NCBI RefSeq assembly: GCF_030457605.1
Contig: NZ_JAKDUR010000016.1
Coordinates: 1 to 43,610 of the forward strand
Direction: 5' to 3'
From: Halomonas sp.
GTDB taxonomy: Bacteria; Pseudomonadota; Gammaproteobacteria; Pseudomonadales; Halomonadaceae
Length of the DNA: 43,610 nt
This document shows positions 17,580 to 27,254 of the stretch, piece after piece (position 1 is the first letter of the stretch; every line of letters begins with the position of its first letter). The notes beneath the pieces were generated by a model. It was not told the origin of the DNA. It saw only the letters and a program-made list of their open reading frames with translations, and did not search any database. Made by a program: the position numbers and the translations under genes.

Positions 17580-17656
17580 CTCCCGCCATGGCTGGGCACA
17601 TTGGCGCACGGCGGCGTAGGCCTTAAGCTGGGCACCTACCCTGTCGAGGAGCTTGC

Positions 17657-19327
17657 ATGCCCGCGTCATCTGCCACCCACCTGCTTACCGAGCTTGCCAC
17701 GACCCAGCGCCGGCGCCTCAACCTCGCCGTTGTCTGCGGCATGCTGGCGGGCAGTCTGACCCTTTTGCAGGCAATCCTGTTTGCCTGGATCGTCAGCGCG
17801 CTGCTGGTCAATCATCAGCCTTTGGCGCGCACGGCCCCGCTGTTTGCGCTATGGCTGTTGGCGCTGCCGCTGCGTGGCCTTTTCAGCTACGCACAGGAAA
17901 CCCTGGCCCAGCAGGCATCATTGGCCGTGCGCCAGCGGCTGCGCCAGCGGCTGATCGATCATCTGGTACGCCTTGGGCCGGTACGTCTTGCCGGCTATCA
18001 CAGTGCGTCGCTTTCCTATCAGGTGGTCGAGCAGATCGAGGCGCTGGACGGCTACTATGCACGTTTTCGCGTACAGCTGGTGCTGGCCGTGCTACTGCCG
18101 CTGATGGTGCTCGGCATTACCCTGTATCTGGACTGGCTGGCAGCGATATTTCTGCTGCTGGCCGCCCCGTTGATCCCGCTGTTCATGGCGTTGGTGGGCA
18201 TGGGTGCCGAACGTTTGAATCGCGACCAGTTTGCTGCCGTCTCCCGGCTGTCGGGCCATTTTATCGACCGCGTGCGCAGCCTGACCACGCTGCAGCTATT
18301 CGGCCAGACCGAGCGTGCCACCGAAAGCGTTCATGCCGCCGCCGACGGTTACCGGCAGCACAGCATGCGCACGCTGCGGCTGGCCTTTTTATCCTCGGCG
18401 GTGCTCGAGTTTTTTGCCTCGGCGGCCATCGCCGTGGTGGCTATTTACGTCGGCTTCGGGCTTTTGGGTTACATCAGCTACGGCCCTGCCGACGCACTGA
18501 CGCTGTTCAGCGGCCTACTCATTCTGCTGTTGGCGCCCGAGTTTTTTCAGCCACTGCGCAGCCTCGCCCAGCATTATCACGATCGCGCCGCCGCGCTGGG
18601 CGCGGCCGAACGCCTGGCCGAACTGCTTGCCGAGACACCGCCCGCCACCCGGCGTGCAACGCCGCCAGCGACACTGGCACCCACCACCGCTGAGCTGCTG
18701 GTGCTGAAAGACGCCTGCATTGCCCACCCCGGGCGCGGCGTGGTGCTCGGGCCCGTCTCGCTGCGTATCGATCGTGGCGATACCGTGGTGGTAACCGGCG
18801 CGTCCGGCAGCGGCAAGTCCACGCTTTTACAGCTTGCGGCAGGCTTTGCCGCCCCTGACGACGGCCTGCGCCAAAGCGTGGCCGACCTGCGCTTTGCCTG
18901 GATGGATCAGCGCCCGCTTTTAATTCACGGTACGCTGGCCGATAACCTGCGCCTCGCCGCCCCCGAGGCAAGCGATGCCGATCTTTATCAAGCGCTTGCC
19001 AGCGCCCACTTGAACGAGCTGCTCGCGGCGCTTCCCCACGGACTGGCAACCCCCGTGGGCGAACGCGGGACGGGGCTTTCCGGCGGCCAGGCCCAGCGTC
19101 TGGCACTCGCCCGCGTGTTTTTATCCGCCGCACCTCTGGTGCTGCTGGATGAACCCACCGCCAGCCTTGACGAGCACAGCGAGCAGGCCGTCATGACAGC
19201 CCTTGCCGCGCTGCAACGCGCCGGGCGCACGCTGGTCATTGCCACCCATCATCCGGCACTGATCGCGCTTGCCAGCCGCCGCTGGCACCTCGATCACGGC
19301 CAGCTTGAGGAGCTCCCCCATGGCTAA
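17657..19327 (+). CDS. cydD: ABC exporter subunit CydD (cysteine/glutathione exporter for bd oxidase assembly)
   Basis: This 556-residue half-transporter has six membrane helices in the first 330 residues and an ATPase domain with Walker A GASGSGKST, signature LSGGQAQRL, Walker B LVLLDEPTA and the switch His in ATHHPAL. With CydC it exports thiols to the periplasm and is needed for haem insertion into cytochrome bd. It is the first gene of cydDCAB; its stop overlaps the cydC start by 8 bases. The ATG at 17657 follows GAGGAG. Confidence 0.93.
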   Translation: MPASSATHLLTELATTQRRRLNLAVVCGMLAGSLTLLQAILFAWIVSALLVNHQPLARTAPLFALWLLALPLRGLFSYAQETLAQQASLAVRQRLRQRLIDHLVRLGPVRLAGYHSASLSYQVVEQIEALDGYYARFRVQLVLAVLLPLMVLGITLYLDWLAAIFLLLAAPLIPLFMALVGMGAERLNRDQFAAVSRLSGHFIDRVRSLTTLQLFGQTERATESVHAAADGYRQHSMRTLRLAFLSSAVLEFFASAAIAVVAIYVGFGLLGYISYGPADALTLFSGLLILLLAPEFFQPLRSLAQHYHDRAAALGAAERLAELLAETPPATRRATPPATLAPTTAELLVLKDACIAHPGRGVVLGPVSLRIDRGDTVVVTGASGSGKSTLLQLAAGFAAPDDGLRQSVADLRFAWMDQRPLLIHGTLADNLRLAAPEASDADLYQALASAHLNELLAALPHGLATPVGERGTGLSGGQAQRLALARVFLSAAPLVLLDEPTASLDEHSEQAVMTALAALQRAGRTLVIATHHPALIALASRRWHLDHGQLEELPHG

Positions 19328-21068
19328 GTCGGAACGTCTTTTCACCACGCTGCGCCCCTGGCTAAGCGTGCTGGCCAGCCGCCAGCGCCGACTGTGGCTG
19401 GGGGCGCTACTCATGGCGCTGACGCTGTTTTCCGCGCTGGGGCTAATGGCCGTGTCCGGCTGGTTTATTACCGCCACCGGGCTAACCGGCCTGCTGTTTG
19501 CCGCCGGCATCGCCGCGACGCTTGACGTTTACGTGCCTGGCGGCGCGATTCGCCTGTTTGCCGTGACCCGTACCGCGAGCCGCTATCTGGAGCGGCTGTA
19601 CAATCACGATACGGTGCTACGCCTGCTGGCCGACCTGCGTACCCGGCTGTTTGGCGTGCTCGCGGGGCTGAATAGCCATGCGCTTGCCAGCCGCCGCGCC
19701 AGCGACTGGCTCAACCGTCTGACGGCCGACATCGACACCCTGGACAGCCTGTATTTACGCTTGCTGGCGCCGCCCGCCGTGGCGCTGCTGGCCGGTGCCA
19801 CCCTGAGCGGCGTCACGGCACTCTTTGTGCCGCTCGCCGGCGGCTTTCTGGCCGGCGTGCTGCTGCTCGGCTGGCTATGGTTCACGCTGGGCCAGGCGCG
19901 GTTGGGCATGGCGACCAGCCGGCGCCACGTGGACGAACTCGAAGCCCTGCGCGGCAGCGTGATGGAAACGCTGCAGGGGCTGGCCGAGCTGGACGCCTAC
20001 GGCGCACTGCCCCACCAGCAACGCACCCTTGAGTGGCTGGAAGCTCGCCTGCACCAGAGTCAGCGCAGTCTGGGCCGCTGGGTCGCGCTGGGTAACGCCC
20101 TGCAGGCCTGGCTGGTGGGTACGGCAACGCTTGGCACGCTATGGCTTTCCGCCCGGGCTTTTGAAGCAGGTGGCATCAGCGGAGCGGTGATGGTGATGCT
20201 GCCCATGGCCGTGATGGCGATGAACGAAGCCTTCGGCGCGCTGCCCGCCGCATTTACCTGGCTGGGCTCCACCCGGGGCGCCGCCGAGCGCCTGAATGGC
20301 CTGACCCAAAAAAGCACTCCACTTAGACAAACGGCGACTGACACGCCGCCGGATAATGCCCGCACGCTGTGCCTCGATAACGTTGGTGTGCGCTACCCCG
20401 GCGCCTTTCAGCCGGCGCTTTCCGGGCTATCGCTGCGTCTCGCTCCCGGCGAACGGCTGGCCGTGGAGGGTGCCTCGGGCGCGGGCAAGTCCACGCTCAC
20501 CGCGTTGCTAGGGCGCCAGCTCGCGCCTTCCCAGGGCACCATCACACTGGGCGGCGCGCCCCTTGATACGTGGCCACAAGCCGACCTGCGCCACCGCGTG
20601 GCCGTACTCACCCAGCAAACCGATCTGCTCGACGACAGCCTTGCCACCAATCTGCGTCTGGCCAACACCGAGGCCGATGACGCCGCACTCTGGCAGGCGC
20701 TGGAACAGGTTGCGCTGACCGAGTGGGCAGAAAAGCTGCCCCAAGGGCTTGGCACTCGGGTCGGTGAAGGCGGCCGCCAGCTCTCCGGCGGACAAGCACG
20801 CCGAGTCGCGCTGGCGAGGCTTTATCTGTGCGATCCGGAGCTGGTGGTGCTCGATGAGCCGTTTTCCGGCGTCGACGCACCCACGGCACAGGCACTGCGT
20901 CAGGCGTTACACCGGTGGCTTTCCGACCGAACCGTCGTCTATCTTGTACATAAGGCAGATGCTGACGTCGCGCCGCCCGGCATCACCCACACCCTGACGC
21001 TGACTCACGGGCAGCCAGGCCGCGCTGCGACAATACGCCATGGCACACACGCAAGGCCGCAGTTATAG
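19320..21068 (+). CDS. cydC: ABC exporter subunit CydC
   Basis: This 582-residue partner of CydD has a membrane domain starting LWLGALLMALTLFSALGLMA and the typical AVTRTASRYLERLYNHD segment. Its ATPase domain has Walker A GASGAGKST, signature LSGGQARRV and Walker B LVVLDEPFSG. I chose the ATG at 19320, which overlaps the cydD stop and has GAGGAG ahead; it starts MAKSERLF. The upstream in-frame codons lie inside cydD. The downstream 133-base gap to cydA suggests that cydA may also have its own promoter. Confidence 0.93.
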   Translation: MAKSERLFTTLRPWLSVLASRQRRLWLGALLMALTLFSALGLMAVSGWFITATGLTGLLFAAGIAATLDVYVPGGAIRLFAVTRTASRYLERLYNHDTVLRLLADLRTRLFGVLAGLNSHALASRRASDWLNRLTADIDTLDSLYLRLLAPPAVALLAGATLSGVTALFVPLAGGFLAGVLLLGWLWFTLGQARLGMATSRRHVDELEALRGSVMETLQGLAELDAYGALPHQQRTLEWLEARLHQSQRSLGRWVALGNALQAWLVGTATLGTLWLSARAFEAGGISGAVMVMLPMAVMAMNEAFGALPAAFTWLGSTRGAAERLNGLTQKSTPLRQTATDTPPDNARTLCLDNVGVRYPGAFQPALSGLSLRLAPGERLAVEGASGAGKSTLTALLGRQLAPSQGTITLGGAPLDTWPQADLRHRVAVLTQQTDLLDDSLATNLRLANTEADDAALWQALEQVALTEWAEKLPQGLGTRVGEGGRQLSGGQARRVALARLYLCDPELVVLDEPFSGVDAPTAQALRQALHRWLSDRTVVYLVHKADADVAPPGITHTLTLTHGQPGRAATIRHGTHARPQL

Positions 21069-21201
21069 GATATACACCTTTGGCGTCACCCTGATGTCCG
21101 TGAAAATCCTGTTCACTCGCATCAAGGTGCCGGATAGGCTGAACGTCTAGCGCACGGTCACCGTCTTTTCAAACCTTTGCGACACGCTCTGGGAGGTCGT
21201 C

Positions 21202-22614
21202 ATGGAGCTGGATCCGCTGCTGCTCTCCAGGCTGCAATTTGCCTTTGTGGTACTGTTTCACGCCATTTTCCCGGTGTTTACCATCGGTCTGGCGTCTTAC
21301 ATTGCCCTGCTGCACGGCCTGTTCTACAAAACCGGCAATACCGCCTGGGATCGACTCGCGCTGTTCTGGACCAAGGTCTTTGCCGTGGTGTTCGGCATGG
21401 GCGTGGTGTCAGGCATCGTCATGTCGTTCCAGTTCGGTACCAACTGGAGCAACTTCGCCCAGGCGACCTCCAACTTTCTGGGGCCGATGCTAAGCTACGA
21501 AGTGCTCACGGCGTTTTTCCTTGAAGCCGGCTTTCTTGGCGTGCTGCTGTTCGGCCGGAATAAAGTCCCCGAAGGCGCACACCTGTTTGCTGCCATCATG
21601 GTGGCGCTGGGTACCTTTATCTCGTCGTTCTGGATTCTGGCGGCTAACAGCTGGATGCAAACGCCGGTGGGCTACGAGCTGATCGACGGCCAGTTTCATA
21701 TCACCTCCTGGTCGGAAGCCATTTTCAACCCGTCGTTCCGCTATCGCTTTACCCACATGGTCGTGGCCTCCTTCCTGACCGGCGGCTTTGTGGTGGCCGG
21801 CGTCAGCGCCTGGTTTTTGCTGCGCAAGCGCGACATCGAGGCCAACAGGAAAGCGCTTTCCATGTGCCTGTGGATGCTGCTGTTTTTGACGCCTGCCCAG
21901 GCCTTGATCGGGGATGCCCACGGGCTCAATACACTTGAGCACCAGCCAACCAAAGTGGCGGCCATGGAAGGCAACTGGGAAACTCAGTCGGGCGTACCGC
22001 TGCTGCTGTTCGCCCTGCCCGACCAGGAGGCCCAGACCAACCACCTTGAGCTCAAGATTCCGCATATGGCGAGCCTGATTCTCACCCACAGCTTCGACGG
22101 CACGGTGCCGGGTCTTGACCAGGTGTCCGCCGACGAGCGGCCGCCGGTGTTCATCGTGTTCTGGGCGTTTCGCGTGATGATCGGACTGGGCGTGGCAATG
22201 ATCGCCATGGCGCTGGTTGGGCTGGCACTACGCCGGGGCGGACGCGTCTATCAAAACCCGCTTTACCTGAAAACGCTGGTAGGCATGATCGGCGCACCCT
22301 TTGTCGCCGTGCTCGCCGGCTGGATCGTGACCGAATCGGGGCGTGCACCCTGGCTGGTGTACGGCGTGATGACTCATGCCGAAGGACTTACGCCCTCACT
22401 CACAGGCGGCATGGCACTGTTCAGCCTGATTGGCTACATGGCGGTGTATGCCGTGGTATTCATCGTGGGCATTTATTACCTGACCCGGGTGATCAATAAC
22501 GGCATGCTGCCCGAGCCCGACGAAACCCACGGCGAAGTGGAGCGTGCCAAACGACCTCTCTCCGCGGCACACACGCCCTTTGACGACAAGGACCTTCAGG
22601 GAGACAAATCATGA
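21202..22614 (+). CDS. cydA: Cytochrome bd ubiquinol oxidase subunit I, CIO type
   Basis: This 470-residue inner-membrane subunit carries the haems of a bd-type quinol oxidase. A haem-ligand His is seen in VLFHAIFP (about residue 20), another in RFTHMVVAS, and the quinol-site Lys and Glu in TKVAAMEGNWET. The Q-loop after this motif is short (no long insertion before HMASLILTHSF), and the GRAPW motif is followed by LVYGVMTHAEGL. That places it with the cyanide-insensitive CioA branch rather than with E. coli CydA (522 residues). The ATG at 21202 has GGGAGG upstream. It would support respiration at low oxygen or in the presence of inhibitors. Confidence 0.95.
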   Translation: MELDPLLLSRLQFAFVVLFHAIFPVFTIGLASYIALLHGLFYKTGNTAWDRLALFWTKVFAVVFGMGVVSGIVMSFQFGTNWSNFAQATSNFLGPMLSYEVLTAFFLEAGFLGVLLFGRNKVPEGAHLFAAIMVALGTFISSFWILAANSWMQTPVGYELIDGQFHITSWSEAIFNPSFRYRFTHMVVASFLTGGFVVAGVSAWFLLRKRDIEANRKALSMCLWMLLFLTPAQALIGDAHGLNTLEHQPTKVAAMEGNWETQSGVPLLLFALPDQEAQTNHLELKIPHMASLILTHSFDGTVPGLDQVSADERPPVFIVFWAFRVMIGLGVAMIAMALVGLALRRGGRVYQNPLYLKTLVGMIGAPFVAVLAGWIVTESGRAPWLVYGVMTHAEGLTPSLTGGMALFSLIGYMAVYAVVFIVGIYYLTRVINNGMLPEPDETHGEVERAKRPLSAAHTPFDDKDLQGDKS

Positions 22615-23609
22615 ACCTTGATATTACCCTGGTATGGGCCGGCATCATCGGCTTTGGCGTCATCATGTATGTCCTGATGGACGGCTTTGACCTGGGGCTG
22701 GGGATTCTCTACCCCTTCGCCCCGGACGAATCGTCGCGCGATGTGATGATGAACTCGGTGGCTCCCGTGTGGGACGGTAACGAAACCTGGCTGGTGCTGG
22801 GCGGCGCCGGGCTGCTCGGCGCTTTCCCGCTGGTCTACTCGGTATTTTTGCCGGCGCTGTATATCGGCGTATTCCTGATGCTGGCGGGGCTTATCTTTCG
22901 CGGCATTTCCTTCGAATTCCGCTTCAAGTCGCACAAAAACCGGCACTGGTGGAACCGCGCTTTCTGCTGGGGGTCGGTGGTGGCAACCTTTGCCCAGGGC
23001 GCGGTTGTCGGTGCTTATATCCAGGGCTTTCCGGTGGAGAACAGGGTTTACGTCGGCGGCGCCTTTGACTGGCTGACACCGTTCAGCTTGCTCACCGGCA
23101 TTGGTCTGATGGCTGGCTACGCCTTGCTGGGGGCTACCTGGCTGATCCTCAAGTCCGAAGGCCACGTCCAGGACTGGGCCTACTCCATTACGCCCAAACT
23201 ATTGCTGGGCGTACTCGGCGTATTCGCCATTGTCAGCCTGTGGACACCGCTGGTCAGCGTCGACGTGCGCGAGCGCTGGCTGAACCAGATTCATTTGATC
23301 TGGATCTTTCCGATTCTCGCCATGGCTTGTGCAGCCGCGCTTTATCGGGCGGTCAAGCACCGCGCCGAAGGTCGTCCCTTCATCATGGCACTGGGGCTGT
23401 TCATCTTTACCTATCTGGGCATGATTGCGAGCAAGTGGCCGGTTATCGTCCCGCCCGACTACACCATCTGGGAGGCGGCCTCGGCACCGGAATCCCAGGT
23501 CTTTCTGCTGATCGGCACGGTGTTCGTCATTCCCATTATCCTGGCCTACACCACCTGGTCGTACTGGGTGTTTCGTGGCAAGGTCAAAGTCGGTGACGGC
23601 TACCACTGA
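22611..23609 (+). CDS. cydB: Cytochrome bd ubiquinol oxidase subunit II
   Basis: This 332-residue membrane protein begins ITLVWAGIIGFGVIMYVLMD followed by GFDLGLG, the signature of CydB/CioB, and has PVWDGNETWLVLGGAGLL and FRGISFEFRFK. Its length matches CioB (about 335) rather than E. coli CydB (379). Its ATG overlaps the cydA stop (ATGA). I looked for a small CydX-like ORF downstream and saw none before the terminator. Confidence 0.95.
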   Translation: MNLDITLVWAGIIGFGVIMYVLMDGFDLGLGILYPFAPDESSRDVMMNSVAPVWDGNETWLVLGGAGLLGAFPLVYSVFLPALYIGVFLMLAGLIFRGISFEFRFKSHKNRHWWNRAFCWGSVVATFAQGAVVGAYIQGFPVENRVYVGGAFDWLTPFSLLTGIGLMAGYALLGATWLILKSEGHVQDWAYSITPKLLLGVLGVFAIVSLWTPLVSVDVRERWLNQIHLIWIFPILAMACAAALYRAVKHRAEGRPFIMALGLFIFTYLGMIASKWPVIVPPDYTIWEAASAPESQVFLLIGTVFVIPIILAYTTWSYWVFRGKVKVGDGYH

Positions 23610-23650
23610 CCGGGCCCATCACATCGGCGCATCCATCCATTGCGCATAAA

Positions 23651-23680
23651 AAATCGCCTCGCAAATGCGAGGCGATTTTC
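23651..23680. terminator. Bidirectional terminator between cydB and the peroxiredoxin gene
   Basis: AAATCGCCTCGC pairs with GCGAGGCGATTT around AAAT, a perfect 12-base-pair stem with A-rich and T-rich flanks. It serves both convergent genes. Confidence 0.85.
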
Positions 23681-23704
23681 GTATCAGCTATTGCTGGCGG
23701 GTGT

Positions 23705-24358
23705 TTACTGCGACAGCTTAGCCTTGCGCACGTAGGGCAGCGGCGCGTCAAAGTCGCCGAATTTGGCCTTGGCATCATCATCGGATACCGTCGGCGGAAT
23801 GATCACGTCTTCGCCCACGGTCCAGTCGGCAGGCGTTGCCACGCCGTGCTGGCCGGCAGTCTGCAGCGCGTCCAGGGCCCGCAGGATCTCGCCAAAGTTA
23901 CGCCCGACGTTCATCGGGTAGGTCATGGAAAGCTTGAGCTGCTTATCCGGGCCGATGATGAAGACCGAGCGTACCGTGGCGCTGTCAGCCGGGGTACGAC
24001 CGTCCGGCAGATAGGCCTCGGCCGGCAGCATGTTGAACAGCTTGGATACCTTGAGCTCTTCATCCGCGATGATCGGGAAGCCCACGTCGCTGCCGCTGTA
24101 GGATTCGATGTCCTTGACCCAGCCCTTGTGGTCTTCCACGCCGTCAACCGATACGCCGATCACCTTGGTGCCGCGCTTTTTCCACTCGGCATCAAGCTTG
24201 GCGACGGCGCCAAACTCGGTGGTACATACCGGGGTAAAGTCTTTCGGGTGGGAAAACAGAATGGTCCAGCTGTCACCGATCCAGTCATGAAAGCTGATGT
24301 TGCCCTGGCTGGTCGGTGCTTCAAAATCCGGTACGGTCTCGTTAATACGTAGCGACAT
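23705..24358 (-). CDS. 1-Cys peroxiredoxin (Prx6 type)
   Basis: This 217-residue cytosolic peroxidase has the active-site motif FTPVCTTEF with Cys45 as the peroxidatic residue. It has no second cysteine anywhere, so it is of the 1-Cys type and needs an external thiol. The long C-terminal domain (PADWTVGEDVIIPPTVSD) is typical of Prx6-like proteins. An oxidative-stress role fits the nearby HprRS-like system, although the gene is transcribed on its own from a promoter in 24359-24519. Confidence 0.92.
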   Translation of the reverse strand: MSLRINETVPDFEAPTSQGNISFHDWIGDSWTILFSHPKDFTPVCTTEFGAVAKLDAEWKKRGTKVIGVSVDGVEDHKGWVKDIESYSGSDVGFPIIADEELKVSKLFNMLPAEAYLPDGRTPADSATVRSVFIIGPDKQLKLSMTYPMNVGRNFGEILRALDALQTAGQHGVATPADWTVGEDVIIPPTVSDDDAKAKFGDFDAPLPYVRKAKLSQ

Positions 24359-24519
24359 CGTTTACTCCTGACGTTGGCAAATCAATACGGCATCCATCAT
24401 AGTCCCAACGCCAACTTATGTCCAAATCGAATTAAATACGAAATCTTTATTACTTAATGCCTATCAGATAGCCACGACGCCGCGCATCGGCCTCAGCCGC
24501 TGGCTCAGTGCGCCTCGGG

Positions 24520-25893
24520 CTACCCTACTTTCGCATCGGGAAACCAGAGGGTAAAGCATACGCCGCTATCGACGTTTGCTACCTCGGCCCGGCCCTGGTG
24601 GCGGCGCATGATCGAATCCACAATCGCCAGTCCCAGGCCGCCGGAATCGCCCGGCTGGCTGCGCGAGGCATCGCCGCGGAAGAAGCGCTCAAACACCCGG
24701 CCCAGATGTTCGCCAGGTATCAACGGCCCCTGATTATGCACGCTAATCGCCAGGCCACCCTGACGCGCGATGGCACTTAACGTAATGACACTGCCCTTAT
24801 CCGCGTAGCGCAGGGCATTGGCCACAAGGTTGGCCAGCGCCGTGCGCAGCAGGTCGGGCTCGGCAAACACCTGCCCACGCGCCACAGGGCAAAGCGTAAC
24901 GCCGTGATCTTCGGCCATCCCGTCAAAATATTCGCAGAGCTGTAGCACGGTTTGCGCCACATCGGTTGCCGCTCGACGCAACGCCGAATGATGCTCGGCG
25001 CGCGCCAGAAACAGCATGCTGTTGACCATGCGCGACAGGCGCTCGAACTCTTCCTGATTGGATACCAGCAAGGCCTGATAGGCCTCTCTTTCGCGCGGCT
25101 GGCTTAACGCCTGCTGGGTTTGCCCCATCAGGTTGTTCAGCGGCGTGCGGATCTCGTGCGCCAGATCTTCGGAAAACCGCGACAGGTGCGTGAAGCCACG
25201 CTCCAATCGCCCCAGCATCTGATTAAAGGCGTCGGTCATGGCGGCCAGCTCGCGAAACTGCTCACCGTCTGAGAGCCGACGGCTGAGGCGCTGGCTGTCA
25301 ATCGTTGCCACCTGGCGTGCCAGCCGGCGCACCGGGGCAAGCCCGCGCCGGCTCACCCAACCGCCCAGAAAAAAGGCAATCAGCGTGCCGGCTACCAGCG
25401 CCGCCAGCAGCTGTAGTCGGTAGCGGGCCAGCATACGCTGTTTTTCGGCCAGCAGGCGCCCGGCGATCAGCGTCAGCTGCCTACCATCTTTTTGCATGCT
25501 GACTTCCGCCAGCCGGTACGGCGTCTCATCGCCGCCGTTACGCAACATGATCGCCCCGGTGGCAGCCGGTCGAGGTACGGGTAACCTGGCCGGATTCACC
25601 GTGATAAGCGGTTGACCCGCACTACCCAGCACCCAGAAAAAGTGTTCGGTATTGCCCAGCATATTGGCATACAGCTGAGGTTTTTCACGCAACGCATCCA
25701 GGTCGTCATAGCCGTTAATCAAACGCTCCATACGTTCGAGGCGGCCGCGCAGTGCCTGATCATCACGAAACGTTAGCTCCTTGTTCAGCGACAGATAGAG
25801 ATAAAAACCAATGCCGCCCAGCAGCAGTGCCGTCACCAACGCGAACATGACCGCCAGACGCAGGCTCAACGAGGGTGCTTTTTTCCTGTTCAT
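24520..25893 (-). CDS. Sensor histidine kinase, HprS/CusS (heavy-metal sensor) type
   Basis: This 457-residue inner-membrane kinase has a first membrane helix at about residues 12-34, a periplasmic domain of about 125 residues, a second helix (about 160-178), a HAMP domain, the H-box [13 protein letters not shown] with phospho-acceptor His246, the N-box [13 protein letters not shown] and the G-box [13 protein letters not shown]. It belongs to the CusS/CopS/HprS branch. Its gene overlaps the response regulator end (ATGA). The divergent neighbour is a hydroxyisourate hydrolase gene, as in the E. coli hprRS (yedWV)-hiuH arrangement. The periplasmic domain lacks an obvious His/Met-rich copper-binding motif, which favours an HprS-like redox role over metal sensing. 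Confidence 0.85.
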   Translation of the reverse strand: MNRKKAPSLSLRLAVMFALVTALLLGGIGFYLYLSLNKELTFRDDQALRGRLERMERLINGYDDLDALREKPQLYANMLGNTEHFFWVLGSAGQPLITVNPARLPVPRPAATGAIMLRNGGDETPYRLAEVSMQKDGRQLTLIAGRLLAEKQRMLARYRLQLLAALVAGTLIAFFLGGWVSRRGLAPVRRLARQVATIDSQRLSRRLSDGEQFRELAAMTDAFNQMLGRLERGFTHLSRFSEDLAHEIRTPLNNLMGQTQQALSQPREREAYQALLVSNQEEFERLSRMVNSMLFLARAEHHSALRRAATDVAQTVLQLCEYFDGMAEDHGVTLCPVARGQVFAEPDLLRTALANLVANALRYADKGSVITLSAIARQGGLAISVHNQGPLIPGEHLGRVFERFFRGDASRSQPGDSGGLGLAIVDSIMRRHQGRAEVANVDSGVCFTLWFPDAKVG

Positions 25894-26561
25894 GGCATGG
25901 CCGTCAGCTGATAGCCCACGCCACGCACGGTCTGGATGAGTTTGGGCTGATAGGGATCGTCTACCTTGGCGCGCAGACGGCGAACGGCAACATCCACCAC
26001 ATTGGTGTCACTGTCGAAGTTCATTTGCCACACGTGCGACGCGATCAGCGTGCGCGACAGCACTTCATCTGCGTGGCTGAGCAGCAGATGCAACAGCGCA
26101 AATTCCTTGTTGGTCAGGATGATGCGCTCGCCCGCGCGGCTAACCTGACGGCGCAGTACATCAAGCTCCAGGTCGGCCACACGAAAGTGCTGCGTCTCAC
26201 GCGGTGGCCCGCGGCGCAGCAGCGTACGCACCCGGGCCAGCAGTTCAGCGTAGGAAAACGGCTTGACCAGATAATCATCCGCGCCCAACTCCAGGCCCTT
26301 GACGCGGTCTTCCACGGCGTCCCGGGCAGTCAGGAAAAGCACCGGCGTGGCCGCGCGACGGCGGATGATTTGCAACAGCTGCCAGCCGTCCAGCCCCGGC
26401 AGCATGACATCCAGAATAATCAGCTCGAACGACGCCTCGCTGATCAGGTGCTGGCCGTCCAGCCCGTTGCGCGCCACCGTGACCTGATACCCGGATTCAC
26501 TTAACCCCTTGTGCAAATAGTCGGCCGCCTTGGCCTCGTCCTCTACCACCAGAATACGCAT
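25890..26561 (-). CDS. OmpR-family response regulator, HprR/CusR type
   Basis: This 223-residue regulator has a receiver domain (phospho-acceptor Asp51 in [13 protein letters not shown], acidic pocket VVEDE, Lys in [10 protein letters not shown]) and a winged-helix DNA-binding domain ending [21 protein letters not shown] chose the ATG at 26561 with GGAGGG ahead; in-frame ATGs three and fifteen bases upstream fit less well. It contains no cysteine, whereas E. coli HprR is reported to use one in its output domain, so any redox sensing must lie in the kinase. An HprR-box-like palindrome lies 50 bases upstream at 26611. Confidence 0.88.
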   Translation of the reverse strand: MRILVVEDEAKAADYLHKGLSESGYQVTVARNGLDGQHLISEASFELIILDVMLPGLDGWQLLQIIRRRAATPVLFLTARDAVEDRVKGLELGADDYLVKPFSYAELLARVRTLLRRGPPRETQHFRVADLELDVLRRQVSRAGERIILTNKEFALLHLLLSHADEVLSRTLIASHVWQMNFDSDTNVVDVAVRRLRAKVDDPYQPKLIQTVRGVGYQLTAMP

Positions 26562-26610
26562 CATTCCCTCCTTCACCGCGTCTAGGCTAACGGGTAACGC
26601 ACCTGCGGGG

Positions 26611-26628
26611 CATTACAAATTCGTAATC
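26611..26628. promoter_or_regulatory. HprR/CusR-type operator
   Basis: CATTACAAATTCGTAATC contains the perfect inverted repeat ATTAC-N6-GTAAT. It closely matches the E. coli HprR box as I recall it, CATTACAA-NN-TTGTAATG (14 of 16 defined positions). It lies between the response-regulator start (26561) and the hiuH start (26696), where it could control both divergent genes. Confidence 0.7.
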
Positions 26629-26695
26629 CAGATGCAATCCGGATGTTGCCAGCGTTAAGGCACACTGGCGTCACTCAATTCAGAGGAGATACGTC

Positions 26696-27115
26696 ATGAA
26701 CATCAAACTGACCACCACCCTTGCCACCGGTGCGCTGATGGCCACCATGGCCGGCACTGTGATGGCTGCCGATAATCCGATGAGCGTTCACGTACTCAAC
26801 ATCGAGAACGGCCTGCCCTCGCCCGACGTCAACGTCACCCTTGAACAGCACCACGACGGCGGCGAGTGGGAAGAAATCAACAGCGCCGTTACCGGCGAGA
26901 ACGGCCGTATCAACGCGCTTTACCCGGAAGACATGGCGCTGGAAAACGGCACCTACCGCGTGACGTTTGACACCGGCGAGTGGTTCGAGAACCACGATAC
27001 CGAGACGTTCTTCCCGGAAATCCCGGTGGTTTTCGCCATCGACGGCGAGCTGGATCATTACCACATTCCGCTACTGTTAAGCCCCTACGGCTATTCCACT
27101 TACCGTGGCAACTGA
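26696..27115 (+). CDS. hiuH: Periplasmic 5-hydroxyisourate hydrolase (transthyretin-like)
   Basis: This 139-residue protein has a signal peptide (MNIKLTTTLATGALMATMAG, cleaved after VMA near residue 24) and a transthyretin-like domain. It hydrolyses 5-hydroxyisourate from urate oxidation. Catalytic landmarks are the His in VHVLNIENGLPSPDV, the Arg in ENGRINALY and the His of YHIPLLLSPYGYSTYRG. The last residue is Asn, where the family signature YRGS ends in Ser or Thr. It is divergent from the HprRS-like pair, as in E. coli, and its product would feed the ureide/glyoxylate pathway encoded further right. AGAGGAG lies before the ATG. Confidence 0.93.
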   Translation: MNIKLTTTLATGALMATMAGTVMAADNPMSVHVLNIENGLPSPDVNVTLEQHHDGGEWEEINSAVTGENGRINALYPEDMALENGTYRVTFDTGEWFENHDTETFFPEIPVVFAIDGELDHYHIPLLLSPYGYSTYRGN

Positions 27116-27170
27116 TACAGCAACGTACGCCCTGAGGCCTTGTCGCTCGGGATATACCGCGTAATACGAA

Positions 27171-27208
27171 ACCGCCCCCGTTGCCGTAAGGCAACGGGGG
27201 CGGTCTTT
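27171..27208. terminator. Strong bidirectional terminator between hiuH and the Tsx-like gene
   Basis: ACCGCCCCCGTTGCC pairs perfectly over 15 bases with its complement at 27190-27204 around GTAA; CTTTTG follows on the plus strand. It separates the convergent hiuH and porin genes. Confidence 0.88.
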
Positions 27209-27254
27209 TGACAGAGCGTATCAGCAAGCTGGTGCGAGCCTGGCTGTGCGACGC

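Noticed and set aside
21069..21201. ANR/FNR box upstream of cydA
   Set aside because: I looked for TTGAT-N4-ATCAA; only a single half-site-like ATCAAG is present, so the claim is not supported.
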